Under the pieces are notes generated by a model. That model did no database searches, had not been told where the DNA came from, and saw nothing but the letters and a program-made list of their open reading frames with translations. The translations under genes and the position numbers were made by a program. DNA of 64,000 nt, taken from the NCBI RefSeq assembly GCF_965638725.1, contig NC_134963.1, positions 5,959,501-6,023,500 on the forward strand. Direction: 5' to 3'. This DNA is from Aptenodytes patagonicus (taxonomy: Eukaryota > Chordata > Aves > Sphenisciformes > Spheniscidae). Below are positions 47,857 to 58,300 of the stretch, piece by piece (the stretch's first letter is position 1; every line of letters starts with the position of its first letter).

Positions 47857-49989
47857 GTAGCTGGGAGAGGATGCTGATGCTGATTCGGTGCTTAATTCTT
47901 TTCACAGGAATGGTGTAACTGCTTCCTACTTCAGTAGTGAAACCTCAGCAACAAAGCCCAGCACCAGGGTATATCTAGGGTGATCAGCATGTATCTCGGG
48001 GCACAACTGTGTGATCGTTAAGCAAAAATTTTAAAAAAAAGAGCAATGTGTCACCTGATGGTTCCAGTTGTTTTACAGATTTGATAATTTGCAGTGGATC
48101 TCCTATTATTGCTTCAGGTGGGGGGAAGAGTTAGTTATATTTTTATTGAAGTATGGCGTTGTAAATATGCTCACCGGGTGGGGTATGGGGTAGATGATCA
48201 TGTTCTAACAAAAATAAACAACTTTTTTCCTCAGATTTAACCTATGAGCTGACTGTAAAGAGTTCAGACTTGTCAGGTAAGGAATACGTAGCATTTTTCT
48301 TTTAACATTCATGTTAAACTTCCTCACCTTTTTCAGTGTTTGTATTTTCTCCATTACAAGCAGGTGAGAATACTTTGCACTTGGGATGTTGACTTTATAA
48401 ATTCTAAAGGTATAAGAGTAGTTTTCTACTTTCCAGACTTACTGTTATTTATGAAGTAAATGTCACAAGTTCTTTACCAAGGCCATGTAGGAAATCTTTG
48501 AAAGAGCCAGGAATAGAGTGTAGAACTGCTGACTCCTCTCTCTGACTAGACAGCCAGTTCCGTGCACGCTATATGGGAACACGGGACATGAATTTTAGGG
48601 GCAGAAGAGTGAGACTATTATTAAAACTTAGCTGGTACTGTAATTACACCACAAAGCTTTTATTTTTTTTTATACACACACACACACACTAGATTCTAGT
48701 TCTTTCAGATGTATTATGTTACCAACAGGTGAAGCACAGGAATAAAATACTGCCTGGGAGTAACCTCCCAGATCAGGGACAGTGTGGGACAAGAGGTGTA
48801 TTGCAAATGAGAGAGAACGTGGGCAAATTCAGCAGAGCAACTGAATTCAGTTCAGCTTGAATAAGCTGAAGTTCCTCTTGATAACTAGAGGATTTGCAAA
48901 ATGGCTCCAATTTCGAGCAAGTTCAGCAAGCATGGTTTCTGTAATCCCTGTTCCCCAGAACATGTGAAGCGTCTCTACTTAGTATCAACAGTATTAAACA
49001 CTGCTAAACCATGGTGAGTAGCGCTAGCTCATCATCATTTCCTTAAAAGCTGTCCTGGTGCTTCTGAAGATGAAGTCATTTTAAGAGTATTAGCTGAAGT
49101 TAGGCTTAGGGATTTTTCTTACGGCTTTGGAATAGCAAAAGGAATCCTCTTGCACTATTTTACTTAATGGCTATTGTTAACTTGAAACGCTTCTGCTTTT
49201 CCCATTCTTCTAGGAAATGGGAGTTCAAGAAGTGATGAACTCAAAAGAAAGTGCGAAGATCTTGAAGCTCAGCTGAAAGTCAAAGAGGCTGAAAATAATG
49301 AATTACTGAAAGAACTTGAACAAAAGAACGCGATGATAATGGTGCTGGAAAACACTATTAAAGAAAGAGAAAAGAAGTATTTGGAAGAGTTAAAAATGAA
49401 AAGCCATAAGCTCAATATGTTGTCAAGCGAACTAGAGCAGAGAGCGAGCACTATTGCTTATTTAACTTCTCAACTGCATGCTACTAAGAAGAAGCTGATG
49501 AGTTCAAGCGGGACTTCGGAGGGGACCCCTTCTGGCAGTCCCGTGTTGTCCAACTATAAGCCGTCCCCTCCCAAAGATAAACTGCCAGAGACTCCACGGC
49601 GCAGAATGAAGAAGAGTCTGTCAACACCACTCAACCCCGAGTTTGAAGAGGCCTACAGAATAGGATCGGATAGCCGGAAGCTGCTGTTAAGAGAGCCTGT
49701 GGATGCCATGCCTGATCCCACTCCGTTTCTGTTGGCCAGGGAAACGGCAGAGGTACATCTTATTAAGGAGAGGCCGTTAGTTATTCCACCAATTGCTTCA
49801 GATCGTGCATCCGGTGAATCGCACAGCCCAGCCCGAGAGAAGCCGCACAAGGCACACATTGGGGTGGCGCATCGCATCCACCATGTCACGCCATCCCAGC
49901 CTCAGCCGGAGGTTGAAACGCTGGCAGTGGATCAGGTCCAGGGAAGCAAAGTGGTCAGAAAGCACTCAGGGACAGACAGAACTGTTTGA
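47727..49989 (+). CDS. CCDC92: CCDC92, coiled-coil domain-containing protein 92
   Basis: Joined coding segments 47,727-47,856, 48,235-48,276 and 49,214-49,989 give an intact 315-residue protein with consistent phases and GT-AG introns. Residues about 5-57 and 66-153 are heptad-rich coiled coil, starting MATSNLENQLQSAQKNLLFL and including ELEQRASTIAYLTSQLHA. A Ser/Pro-rich linker with a basic RRRMKKSL patch follows near residue 187, then a conserved tail containing REPVDAMPDPTPFLLAR and ending HSGTDRTV. From memory this is near-identical to human CCDC92, whose 331-residue form has about 17 extra N-terminal residues. The chosen ATG has a strong context (A at -3, G at +4). The human protein is reported at the centriole-cilium interface, and also as an interferon-stimulated factor. 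Identification is very secure; the N-terminus is less so. Confidence 0.96.
48235..48276 (+). CDS. CCDC92: CCDC92 42-base coding exon
   Basis: This small exon completes codon 44 (Asp), encodes LTYELTVKSSDLS, and leaves one base of codon 58. The acceptor is TTTTTTCCTCAG and the donor is CAG followed by GTAAGG. The residues match human TDLTYELTVKSS. At 42 bases it is invisible to open-frame length filters and was found only by phase matching. Confidence 0.94.
48674..48689 (+). repeat. (AC)8 microsatellite
   Basis: Eight AC units follow a T-rich run in the intron before the last CCDC92 exon. It could be polymorphic; no function is inferred. Confidence 0.9.
49214..49989 (+). CDS. CCDC92: CCDC92 last coding exon
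   Basis: The acceptor CATTCTTCTAG precedes 49,214. The exon completes Gly58 and encodes residues 59-315 plus TGA. It carries the second coiled coil, the Ser/Pro linker and the conserved C-terminal block. The only residue gained relative to remembered human CCDC92 is in the ASDRASGESHSP stretch. No frameshift or stop interrupts it. Confidence 0.96.
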
Positions 49990-51875
49990 GTAAAATCACG
50001 GAAATGCTCTACTCTGTTGCTGTTTATGCACTGTGATCCTGTAGGATAAATAGCACCTGCAGTAAAGTTTCTTTTGACGCCCCATGCATGCCAAACTTCT
50101 TCCAGATACATCATTAATAGATTATGCTCCTCTAATGACACCCAGTATGACTGTGTTCATATGGCAAGGTATATAACTACTAAATGCTGTGGCCAAATCA
50201 GGGGTACCTGACTGCTTGCTGCTGAGCACTGCTCCATTTATTGTAACTACACGTGTGGACAAAGGCACAGGCTGTAGGCTGTGTTATTAATCAATATTAG
50301 TGAAACCAACCTTAACTATGAACCTGCAGCAACATGTAGTGGCTGTTAACATTTGAACTATCAGTGGTTCTTTTGTCTTCACTGTGTACGTAAGCACTGC
50401 ATACCCAAACACTAACCTCTGTGACAAAGCCTTTCTCACAGTAGCATTGACGATTAATCCTAAATACTTTGGTTTGTGGCTTTAAGTAAAAAGGGGGGGG
50501 GGGGATAAAGCACTCTTTTAAAGGGTTAATGAACCTCAGAGAGAGAGTATGAACACTGGGTTGTTTGGGGTTGGGTTTTTTTTTTGAATTAAATGGCTCC
50601 ATTACACTTTACACTAGTCAGTACACTGCACTTGTAGCACCTTCCATACTGGCTCAGAGCTCCTTTTCCAGGGAGAAAACCTAACTGGCTGTCCAATATG
50701 GAAATGGTTCTTTATGCTCTAATCTGCACTTTTTGTAAAGGGATTATTTGTTTCCTGAAAACCTTAGTCTTGTTCTGGGCATCATCAGACAGTGCTGGCT
50801 TCTGCCAGCTTAGAAACCTGAGCTGTCCCTCTAAACTGCCTGTATTTAGTTTTAAATTTAACTGACGTAACCCGTTCATACAGGAGGAGAACCTGGCATC
50901 CGTGATTTTTGTCCTTGTGGATTGGGATGGACTTGCCTTGCACTTGCCCTGGTTTCCCTACTCCTTTCTAGTAAGCAACAGGTAGGCTCTACAGCTGTTA
51001 GACTACTTGATGATTTTTTTTATTATTATTTTTTTCCTAGGAAAGAAAGGCATACTGAGAGCTGTGAGAGCATGTAATTTTGGGAAAGGAGCACAAATTT
51101 GACCATTTTTCTTAAATTGTGATCAGCACCTCCAGCTCACCTCTGCTTCACTCTGCAGCCTCTGAGTAGGACCAGCAAGAAACAATGGCTCCCAAATGCT
51201 GCTAAGCTTATGATGTGCCTTCAGAAACCTGGAACGCATAATCTCTGTGAAAGCTGATGAAGGATCCCTGCCTGCCCTCCTTCCTTCCCCTTGCCAGCTG
51301 TAGTCTGCCCCTCTTAAGCTTTTTCTGCAGCTGTGTGTCGGTGTGTCTCTCCCTCTGGAGCCTTAGATCGCTGTCAGCTTCCCCCACAAAGGCACTGGCA
51401 GGATGACAAAAGCTGTTCTTCCTAACTGTGGTACTGCTAAATTTCCTGTGCAGCATGACAACTTACAGCAGGGTTGTTCCCGCTCAGAGAGGGTTTGACT
51501 CTGCACTAGCCCTAAGGCCTCCTGTGCCCCCTCACGACTCAGTCACTTGCTGTTCTGAAGCCCGAGAAAGACAACCTCCTTGCCGGTTGCGTGGTAGGAT
51601 TTGTTTCATGACTGGTGGGGAGGGATAGGGAAAAGCTGTGTCCTGGAACATGGCTGGTTAAAGAAAGCTTGTTATTCTGTGGTTTACTATTTTTAAGTGT
51701 ATTGCATTAACCAGCAGTGGTTTGGGGTTTTTTGGTGGTGGTTGCCGTATTTTTATGGCGATCTGTTGTATGGCTGATCGGCCCTGCCACTTGTTCAAGG
51801 ATGATGGAAGGCACTGCTTCTAAGCACAGCAGAAGTGATGCTTTGGGCAATTAAAAACATTTCTTACAACCATAC
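49990..51875 (+). other. CCDC92: CCDC92 3' UTR (end inferred)
   Basis: Sequence downstream of the CCDC92 stop has no supported coding content. It includes a 12-G run at 50,493-50,504 and T-rich runs near 50,577-50,585 and 51,015-51,038. An ATTAAA at 50,588 could give a short form, and the ATTAAA at 51,850 is the best distal signal. The end at about 51,875 is a prediction. Confidence 0.6.
51850..51855 (+). terminator. CCDC92 poly(A) signal ATTAAA (predicted)
   Basis: ATTAAA is followed about 35-45 bases later by the GU-rich CTTTGTGTGTGCG, a normal cleavage context. It lies before the opposing DNAH10 3' end and would give a 3' UTR of about 1.9 kb. Confidence 0.55.
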
Positions 51876-51998
51876 AGGCAAACCTTAGTCTTTGTGTGTG
51901 CGAGACTAACTTCTTACCTCTTTCGTATACATAGACCAGCCCGGAGCCCTTCTGAAAGGAAACACATATTGCGAAAAACACTTTCCTCTTCACATGTG

Positions 51999-52004
51999 TT
52001 TATT
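51999..52004 (-). terminator. DNAH10 poly(A) signal AATAAA (predicted)
   Basis: On the minus strand AATAAA lies about 172 bases after the DNAH10 stop codon. It is the first canonical hexamer downstream and implies a short 3' UTR ending near 51,980. Confidence 0.7.
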
Positions 52005-52175
52005 GATAGCACTAGCTTGGTTGTATCGTGCTATTTAAAGTCAGGTGTGCCTAAGTGAACACTACCCCACCCATGGTGCGGAATCTCTGCCTGGTTCGAC
52101 TTCTTTTTTCCCTCCCCCTCCCCCCCCCCCAAGGGTTGGATTCTGTGGGAAAAATCTAGTGCCAACTTCAAACTG

Positions 52176-52322
52176 TCAGTCTGCATTCAAGGTGAGACAA
52201 ACGCCTTGAAGGACCCAGTGGGAAATGTGCTTTGTAGTGTGAAGATCAGCTTCAAAAACAAGGCCGACACCCATCGCATTCCTTCTCAGGGAGGTGGTGT
52301 ACACAGGTGTCCGGAGGGTGTT
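52176..52322 (-). CDS. DNAH10: DNAH10 terminal coding exon
   Basis: Forty-eight residues, [20 protein letters not shown] through [17 protein letters not shown], followed by TGA at 52,178-52,176. The ending W-V-L-Q-G-V-x-L-x-L-N is the universal dynein C-terminus. The acceptor is CTTTCAG. This places the gene's end about 1.8 kb nearer CCDC92 than the last long open frame would suggest. Confidence 0.95.
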   Translation of the reverse strand, partial: NTLRTPVYTTSLRRNAMGVGLVFEADLHTTKHISHWVLQGVCLTLNAD

Positions 52323-55300
52323 CTGAAAGAGCGTGGAGGAAAGAAGGACACTGAGTAGCGCTTGAAGTACTGCATGAAACTGGAAACAAAAAGGGGCTCT
52401 AGGAGAGATGACTGTCTTCAGAAATTCACTTTTTTTGTTGTAAGTCTTAAATAATTGATACCCAGAAAATGTAAACAGCCTTTATGTCATTAACTGGTAT
52501 GGGGAAATAATGAAAAGAGGAGTGGGGTTGTAAGAGTGTCCCAAGATGGTTCCGTACTGCCTGGATGGAAAAGAGACAGCAAATGCATTAACCCCCTCGA
52601 GTGTAGCCCCTAGAAAAGAAAAACCTGAATGATGGCTAATGTAGGAAGCGTCAAACTGCATACTTTGTGTACTAGCAGTAATGATAAAATACTGCTGCTT
52701 GTCTATTGCGGTGTGAACACGGGAGGACGTTAATGAGCCAGCCGCCCACGCTGTCCCCAAGGGAGCAGTACCTGGAGTTTGAGCCTGTGCGCTTCAGTGG
52801 GGATTATCTTCAGAACGGGTAACTCCACCACCAGGACTCCGGGCTTGCTTTTGGTAAGGCAGCTGTGCTCTATGTCCCAGTCTGCTCCTTCCAGAAACAG
52901 ACCAGACACAAAGCAGCCTGCACAGGCAGAAAATGCAACACCTCGTGTAAATTGAGCTACTGAAGAGTCAGTTTAAGACAACGGATCCTGCAATAGCTGT
53001 CCTTGGCGCTTACAGTCACGACTAAACTCACTTCATCATTTCAAACTGCAGCGACACAGAGGTGTACTTATCTGTGGTGTTTGTTTTTATAATACAACTG
53101 TGACCTACTGTGTTTAAAATTCTTTTGTCAAATTAAAATTGCCTCAGTTGCACTACATACGATAAACGTTACTAGGAATAAATACTGATTCCCTTGCAGT
53201 TTTCTTCCCCACAGTGGGTGCCATCCTCCAACCCTCCGATTACTTGCCCAAGTAATAGCCCAGTTGTAAGAGAGCTTTCTAACCCCGTGGGACGGCTCGT
53301 TAGATCATTCTGACAGAAGGTGAAGGGTTGTTCGGTACAAATACCAAGCATTTTCATGAAATGGTAGCAAATAAAGAATAGTGTAGGTAAGCCCTTGAGG
53401 TGACTTTTATTTTTAACTGAAAGTTAGGTTTAGCAAAAACAATCACATTTTTCTTGTTCCTCCTCTGTTCCCAATCGGGTCTAGTACTCGAGAGTTGCTT
53501 AGCTGTCCCCTTTACCCAGCGTTTGTTGTATTTGGTAATTACAGCATTGCTAGTCATAGAAATTTCATAAAGATATATTTACACAATAAATCATACATAG
53601 TTGTATTTACTTTTTGTTTAAATATATTTCAATGTATTCTTTGTGGTGTAAATAGGTCTTTATAAACCTGCTAGGACTGGTAATGTTCTAGCCATTAAGA
53701 AAAAAGTGTATATACACGAGAGCGCGCACAAGGGAGAGGTGTAAGTTCAAACACGTGCGTGTGGGTGAAAAGAGCTGAAGAGAGAAGGTCGTACTTGGCG
53801 TTTGCAGGGGCTCGGCGGGGAAGCAGCAGCCAGAACCCAGCTACTGCCCAGCTGGAAATCATGTGGACTGGGAAATGTATGACCAAGGGCATTGTCTGCA
53901 GAGGTGTAATCAAAGTAATTTACTCGGTATGCCGGGCAATTTCTCTCACCAATTAACTAGTTCTTTATTTTTGCCAAATAATCATAAAAACACCTACCTT
54001 GAGTAGACCCTTCGGCGATGTCTTCTGCAGTCCTGTACATGGTCACCTCTGTGTAGAGGGTGGAGTGATCCAGGGGCCACTTGTTTTTCCTGCAGGTGGC
54101 TTGAACAAGAGCTGTCAGGTAAGATTCGGGGACGTGGAGGCCTGAGAGCCACATCACCTTTGGCTCACGCTCGTTAACCTGCAGTCACAGAAGACAAGCT
54201 GCAGCACCTGCTTCTCCCACCACACCTGTACTCAGCCCAGAGGCCAACGCTCTTAAAGACTAGCCAGTGGCTAGTCTGTCTCGCATCCATAGTCATGCAA
54301 TGATTCACTATCGTTCTAGGTGGTGACTGGCATTAGTTCCAGTAACTTGTCTAAAGCAGTGTGTGATCACTGACTTCTGCACCAATTTGCATAGCGTATC
54401 ACGCAGATTAACAAAACAAAAAGCTTTCTGGAGGCACTCACCCAGCTGGTGTACTGGTTATAGCGAGCTCTAAAGAAAATAATCCAATTTCCAAGTGTTT
54501 TGAGTGTATCGGGGGCTAGTCGCCGCCAGATTCCAGGAATCTGTCCGTTAAAGAGAGCCCGAGCCACATCATCCAGTTCACTGCTCATTCCAACTTCCCC
54601 AGCCAAGGCCTGGAAAGACAGCGAGAGTCTGAGTGCCAGCCTGGGGCAGGTAAAGCCTGACTGATTTCCCCTCGTTGCTGTGAGCGGCAGTAGCCGTGTT
54701 CTTACTTACGCGTTGCAGTTCAGCCAGTGACTTTGCCATTCGAACGATCAGTTTATTAAAACGTTCCAGTTCCTGCAACAGCACCACAGTCGTAGGGGGT
54801 ATCTCTGGTCCAAAACCTTTCCGTATCTGGTCAAGATCGAACACTTGTGGTATTTTGTTTTCTATATCCTTAGCAACATTTGCAATATATTCATCCCGAC
54901 TAACTCCTGTACCAGTTTCACCTAAACAAAAATGGTTTAGTGAGACTGAATCTGCATAGGTTACCCCTTCTATTATTAATTCTCTAAGAGAACTTTGAGA
55001 GCTGACCCACCCTTTTGGCATCCAAGTCTCCCACCCCCTGCAGCACTGACATTTGCCCCAGAAGACTCCCTGCGTGCCTCAAACTCTGCCTCTGGGCACG
55101 TGCTGAACTACTTCATGCTGGCAGGGCTAAGCAGTTCAGCTGCTCCACTCACCTCCCGGTCCCCGCTGTTTCGCTGCCTCTGCTCCCCAAGGCCGTGACA
55201 CAATCCCGCCGTGCCCCCTGGGATCACGCACCTCCCCACGCAAGGTGCAGGCAGCGTGACGGGCTGCAGCGTCAGTGCCAGGACCCAGTCACCCCGAGGC

Positions 55301-58300
55301 GGGCTGTGGCACGGCTGGTATCACAATCCTCATGGCAAGGAGCTCGCCACCTCATTATTTCCTATTTACAAAAACAATTCAAAGTAACGGAGAACATACC
55401 TGCTTGAGGCTGCAGCTCAAGAAGATGAGACCACGTCTCACGAACTGCTTGTGTGTAATACCCAATCTCAGCATTTGCATGAAGACCAAATACCTCCGGG
55501 GTATTAGCAAGTGGCAGAGATTCTATCGCCTCTGCAATACAAAAACACGCTTCCTAAAGATGCGATATATTAAACCACAGCTACCAGGCAAAAAAGAATA
55601 CTGCAGAGGATTCCATGAGCGATTTTTGTTATTGCTCCGCTTGAAAAAAATCAAATGCTATAGCTGGTGTTGAAACACTGCAAGGATCAACTGAACATTT
55701 TTAAGCACGAAATGCGCGCACATGCACACACGCCCCCCACATTCACCCCCCCACCCCCCCCCATGGAAATGTATCACTTAGTAATAAAAAAATTAACATG
55801 CTGTTTACCTGGGGATTTTAATTTTTTTTAAGGAAATGAGGAGCTCGCTGGTAAGCTCACGTTACAAAGGGCTGCTCACATAAAGCAAGAACGTTATCAT
55901 CAGTGGATTACACCATTGCAATACACACACAATGCCTGAAGTTCCTTTCAACTTCTCATATCCAGCAATGGACGTATGGAGAGAACGTATACTGTAAGCA
56001 GACTTTTTTTTTTTCAATGCCAACTTATGTGCCAGGAAAAGCATTTCTTACCAACAAAGTCATCTTTTACAGTCCCTTGTGGAATTTTATAATCAACCTT
56101 GTTGTCTTTATAAAAATGAAACTCTTGGAATGTGTCAAATATGAAATCACCAAGGTACTCATCCATATAGATGGTCAGAATGCGACGATCAAAGCTATCA
56201 ATTGCGCGCCCGCCATACATGACCTAGAAATTAGTTACATCAATATTACAGCACTGGCTTTTGGCACAGCAAATACAGCTAAAAATCACTGAAAGGTCCA
56301 AAATACTCTTCGCTTTTGCAGCGACCGCATGGCGTAACACTGTCTCCCTTAAGGGATACCAAGTACATCTTCTCTAGCCCCCTCCCAAGGGGGAACAAGC
56401 AGGAAGTATTTGGACTTAGTCCGGAGAGAGCTGCTGTGGGACACTCCTAATAACCAGTCTTGGAGATTTATGTGCAACGGTACCTTCCTTAGGTACCAGC
56501 TCACGCTCAGCTGTGATTAAGTGCTGCAAAAGAACAGCTTCCTGTAGGATTTCATGTCACAGCAGCTACACTGAACTGGCCGGCTACTACACAGCACGTG
56601 TCACATACAGCACTGCAAGAGCTTTAGAAATCTGTTTGTACAGCTCTCACATCAGTAATACTCCACTGTACTAATAACACTGTAAAGTTGTGCTGTTCAG
56701 TACCTTTCATGAGAGGATCCCAAGGGCGCTCTCACTCAAAATTAATTAAGCACCATAACTCCCCTGTTGCGCAGTTACACACAATGGCCCTATTTCATGG
56801 AGACAATGAGATTAAGTGACTTGCTCAGGGCTACGCAGGAGTTTCAAGACTGCCCAGGAGAGATTCTCAGCCAGCTTTGCGTGATGATACAGCCCATGCA
56901 GAAAGGAAGCTTCATTTACCTGGATTCTTTTACCATCAAGTGTTCCTTAGCGACATTGTAGGCACTCACCTCACCAATAAGATATTTGAGACTGCTCCAG
57001 GGGATTTTATCATCATTTTGTTGGAAAGCTTTTGTCAAGTATGTGTTAAGAATTTCCATGCAGACCTAATGAAGTTGTTGGAACACGTGAGATAAGAAGA
57101 TTCATAAATCAGCTATACATATCCATGGATTTTATTTAACGTAGTTCTTGTTTGAAAACTAATAATCATTTCTTTCTCAAATAATTAAAAAGTTAAGTAT
57201 AAATCCTCTTAAGAAAAGAAACCCATGAGAGAGGCAATATAAACATGAAGGATTGGGAATCTGATTAATTTTTAGTGGCCAAAATTGACATTATAGAAGA
57301 TCGGGAGTCTACACGAGTCCACAGCAGCAGAAAAAAATGAGGCAAAATGTTACCGTGAGAAAGGATTAAAGCTGGATAGATTATATGTTTTCAAAAGTAA
57401 TCTGAGCAACTCAAGAATGTAAGAGCCGTTGTAATTATTTTCTTACCTGGAAATCAGATTCATTAAAATCATACGGTATGTTCCAGCCAACCTTCCCAAA
57501 CTTCCTTCTCTCCTGAACCACAGCATGGAAAAATGCCAAGACGTAGACTAAGGATTTAAAGGCAGGATGTGGGCACTGCTCTAAGGCTTCTTGGGGAATT
57601 TTGAAGTAGGTGGCTCTCATATTCAGTTTCAGACCATTAGGTGGTTCTGTCACAACCTATCAAAATAATTAGGAAGCCATCAATTACTGGATAGCCTCAG
57701 GAAAATAAGCTGTAAACGTATCATGCTCTCTAAGTAAGCTATACAATGCAAGCTTGAAAATTTTGAACAGCTTTCCAAATTCGTATCAATATGGGATTTT
57801 TTCTTATGTAAAGACATGAAAAGGACCTTTTAAGTTTATCAAGGTAGACACACATACGTAGAGAGAAACCTGATGTTATTTTATAAATAGTCATGTTATT
57901 GGAAAGACATTAATATTGATCATACTTGAAGATCTAATTTACTGAAATATCCGTACTTTACACATTTTGGTGTGTCCAAATATCACCACAGTAAGATGGC
58001 TTAACAGTCTTTAATATGGCTTTACTGACGATCAAACTGAGGCAGAGCCAGCTTCCTGGCAGCTTTTTCAAAGTGCTCTAAAACCTTTGTTCTCAATGCT
58101 CATGGCTAGACCTACAAAGTGCACGTTTGCAGTCTTTTAAAGATACATTCATGCTCACTTCTCCCCACTGCAGCACTAAGCACTGCTGGAGGTGAATGCT
58201 CCAGAGCTGTCATTGATACACTAGAGCACATATTGGGTGGATCTGCCATGCCGCTGCTTTCAAATCTGTGAAATAAAATAATTATGTTTACAGGACTGGT

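Noticed and set aside
52482..52760. 92-codon minus-strand frame near the DNAH10 end
   Set aside because: It lies in the intron between the last two DNAH10 exons, and its translation does not match the dynein C-terminus found on either side.
53695..53913. 72-codon minus-strand frame just after the 53,998 donor
   Set aside because: Considered as the next DNAH10 exon, but its translation lacks the GCFVSG...EGADWD sequence, which is found instead at 52,772-52,917.
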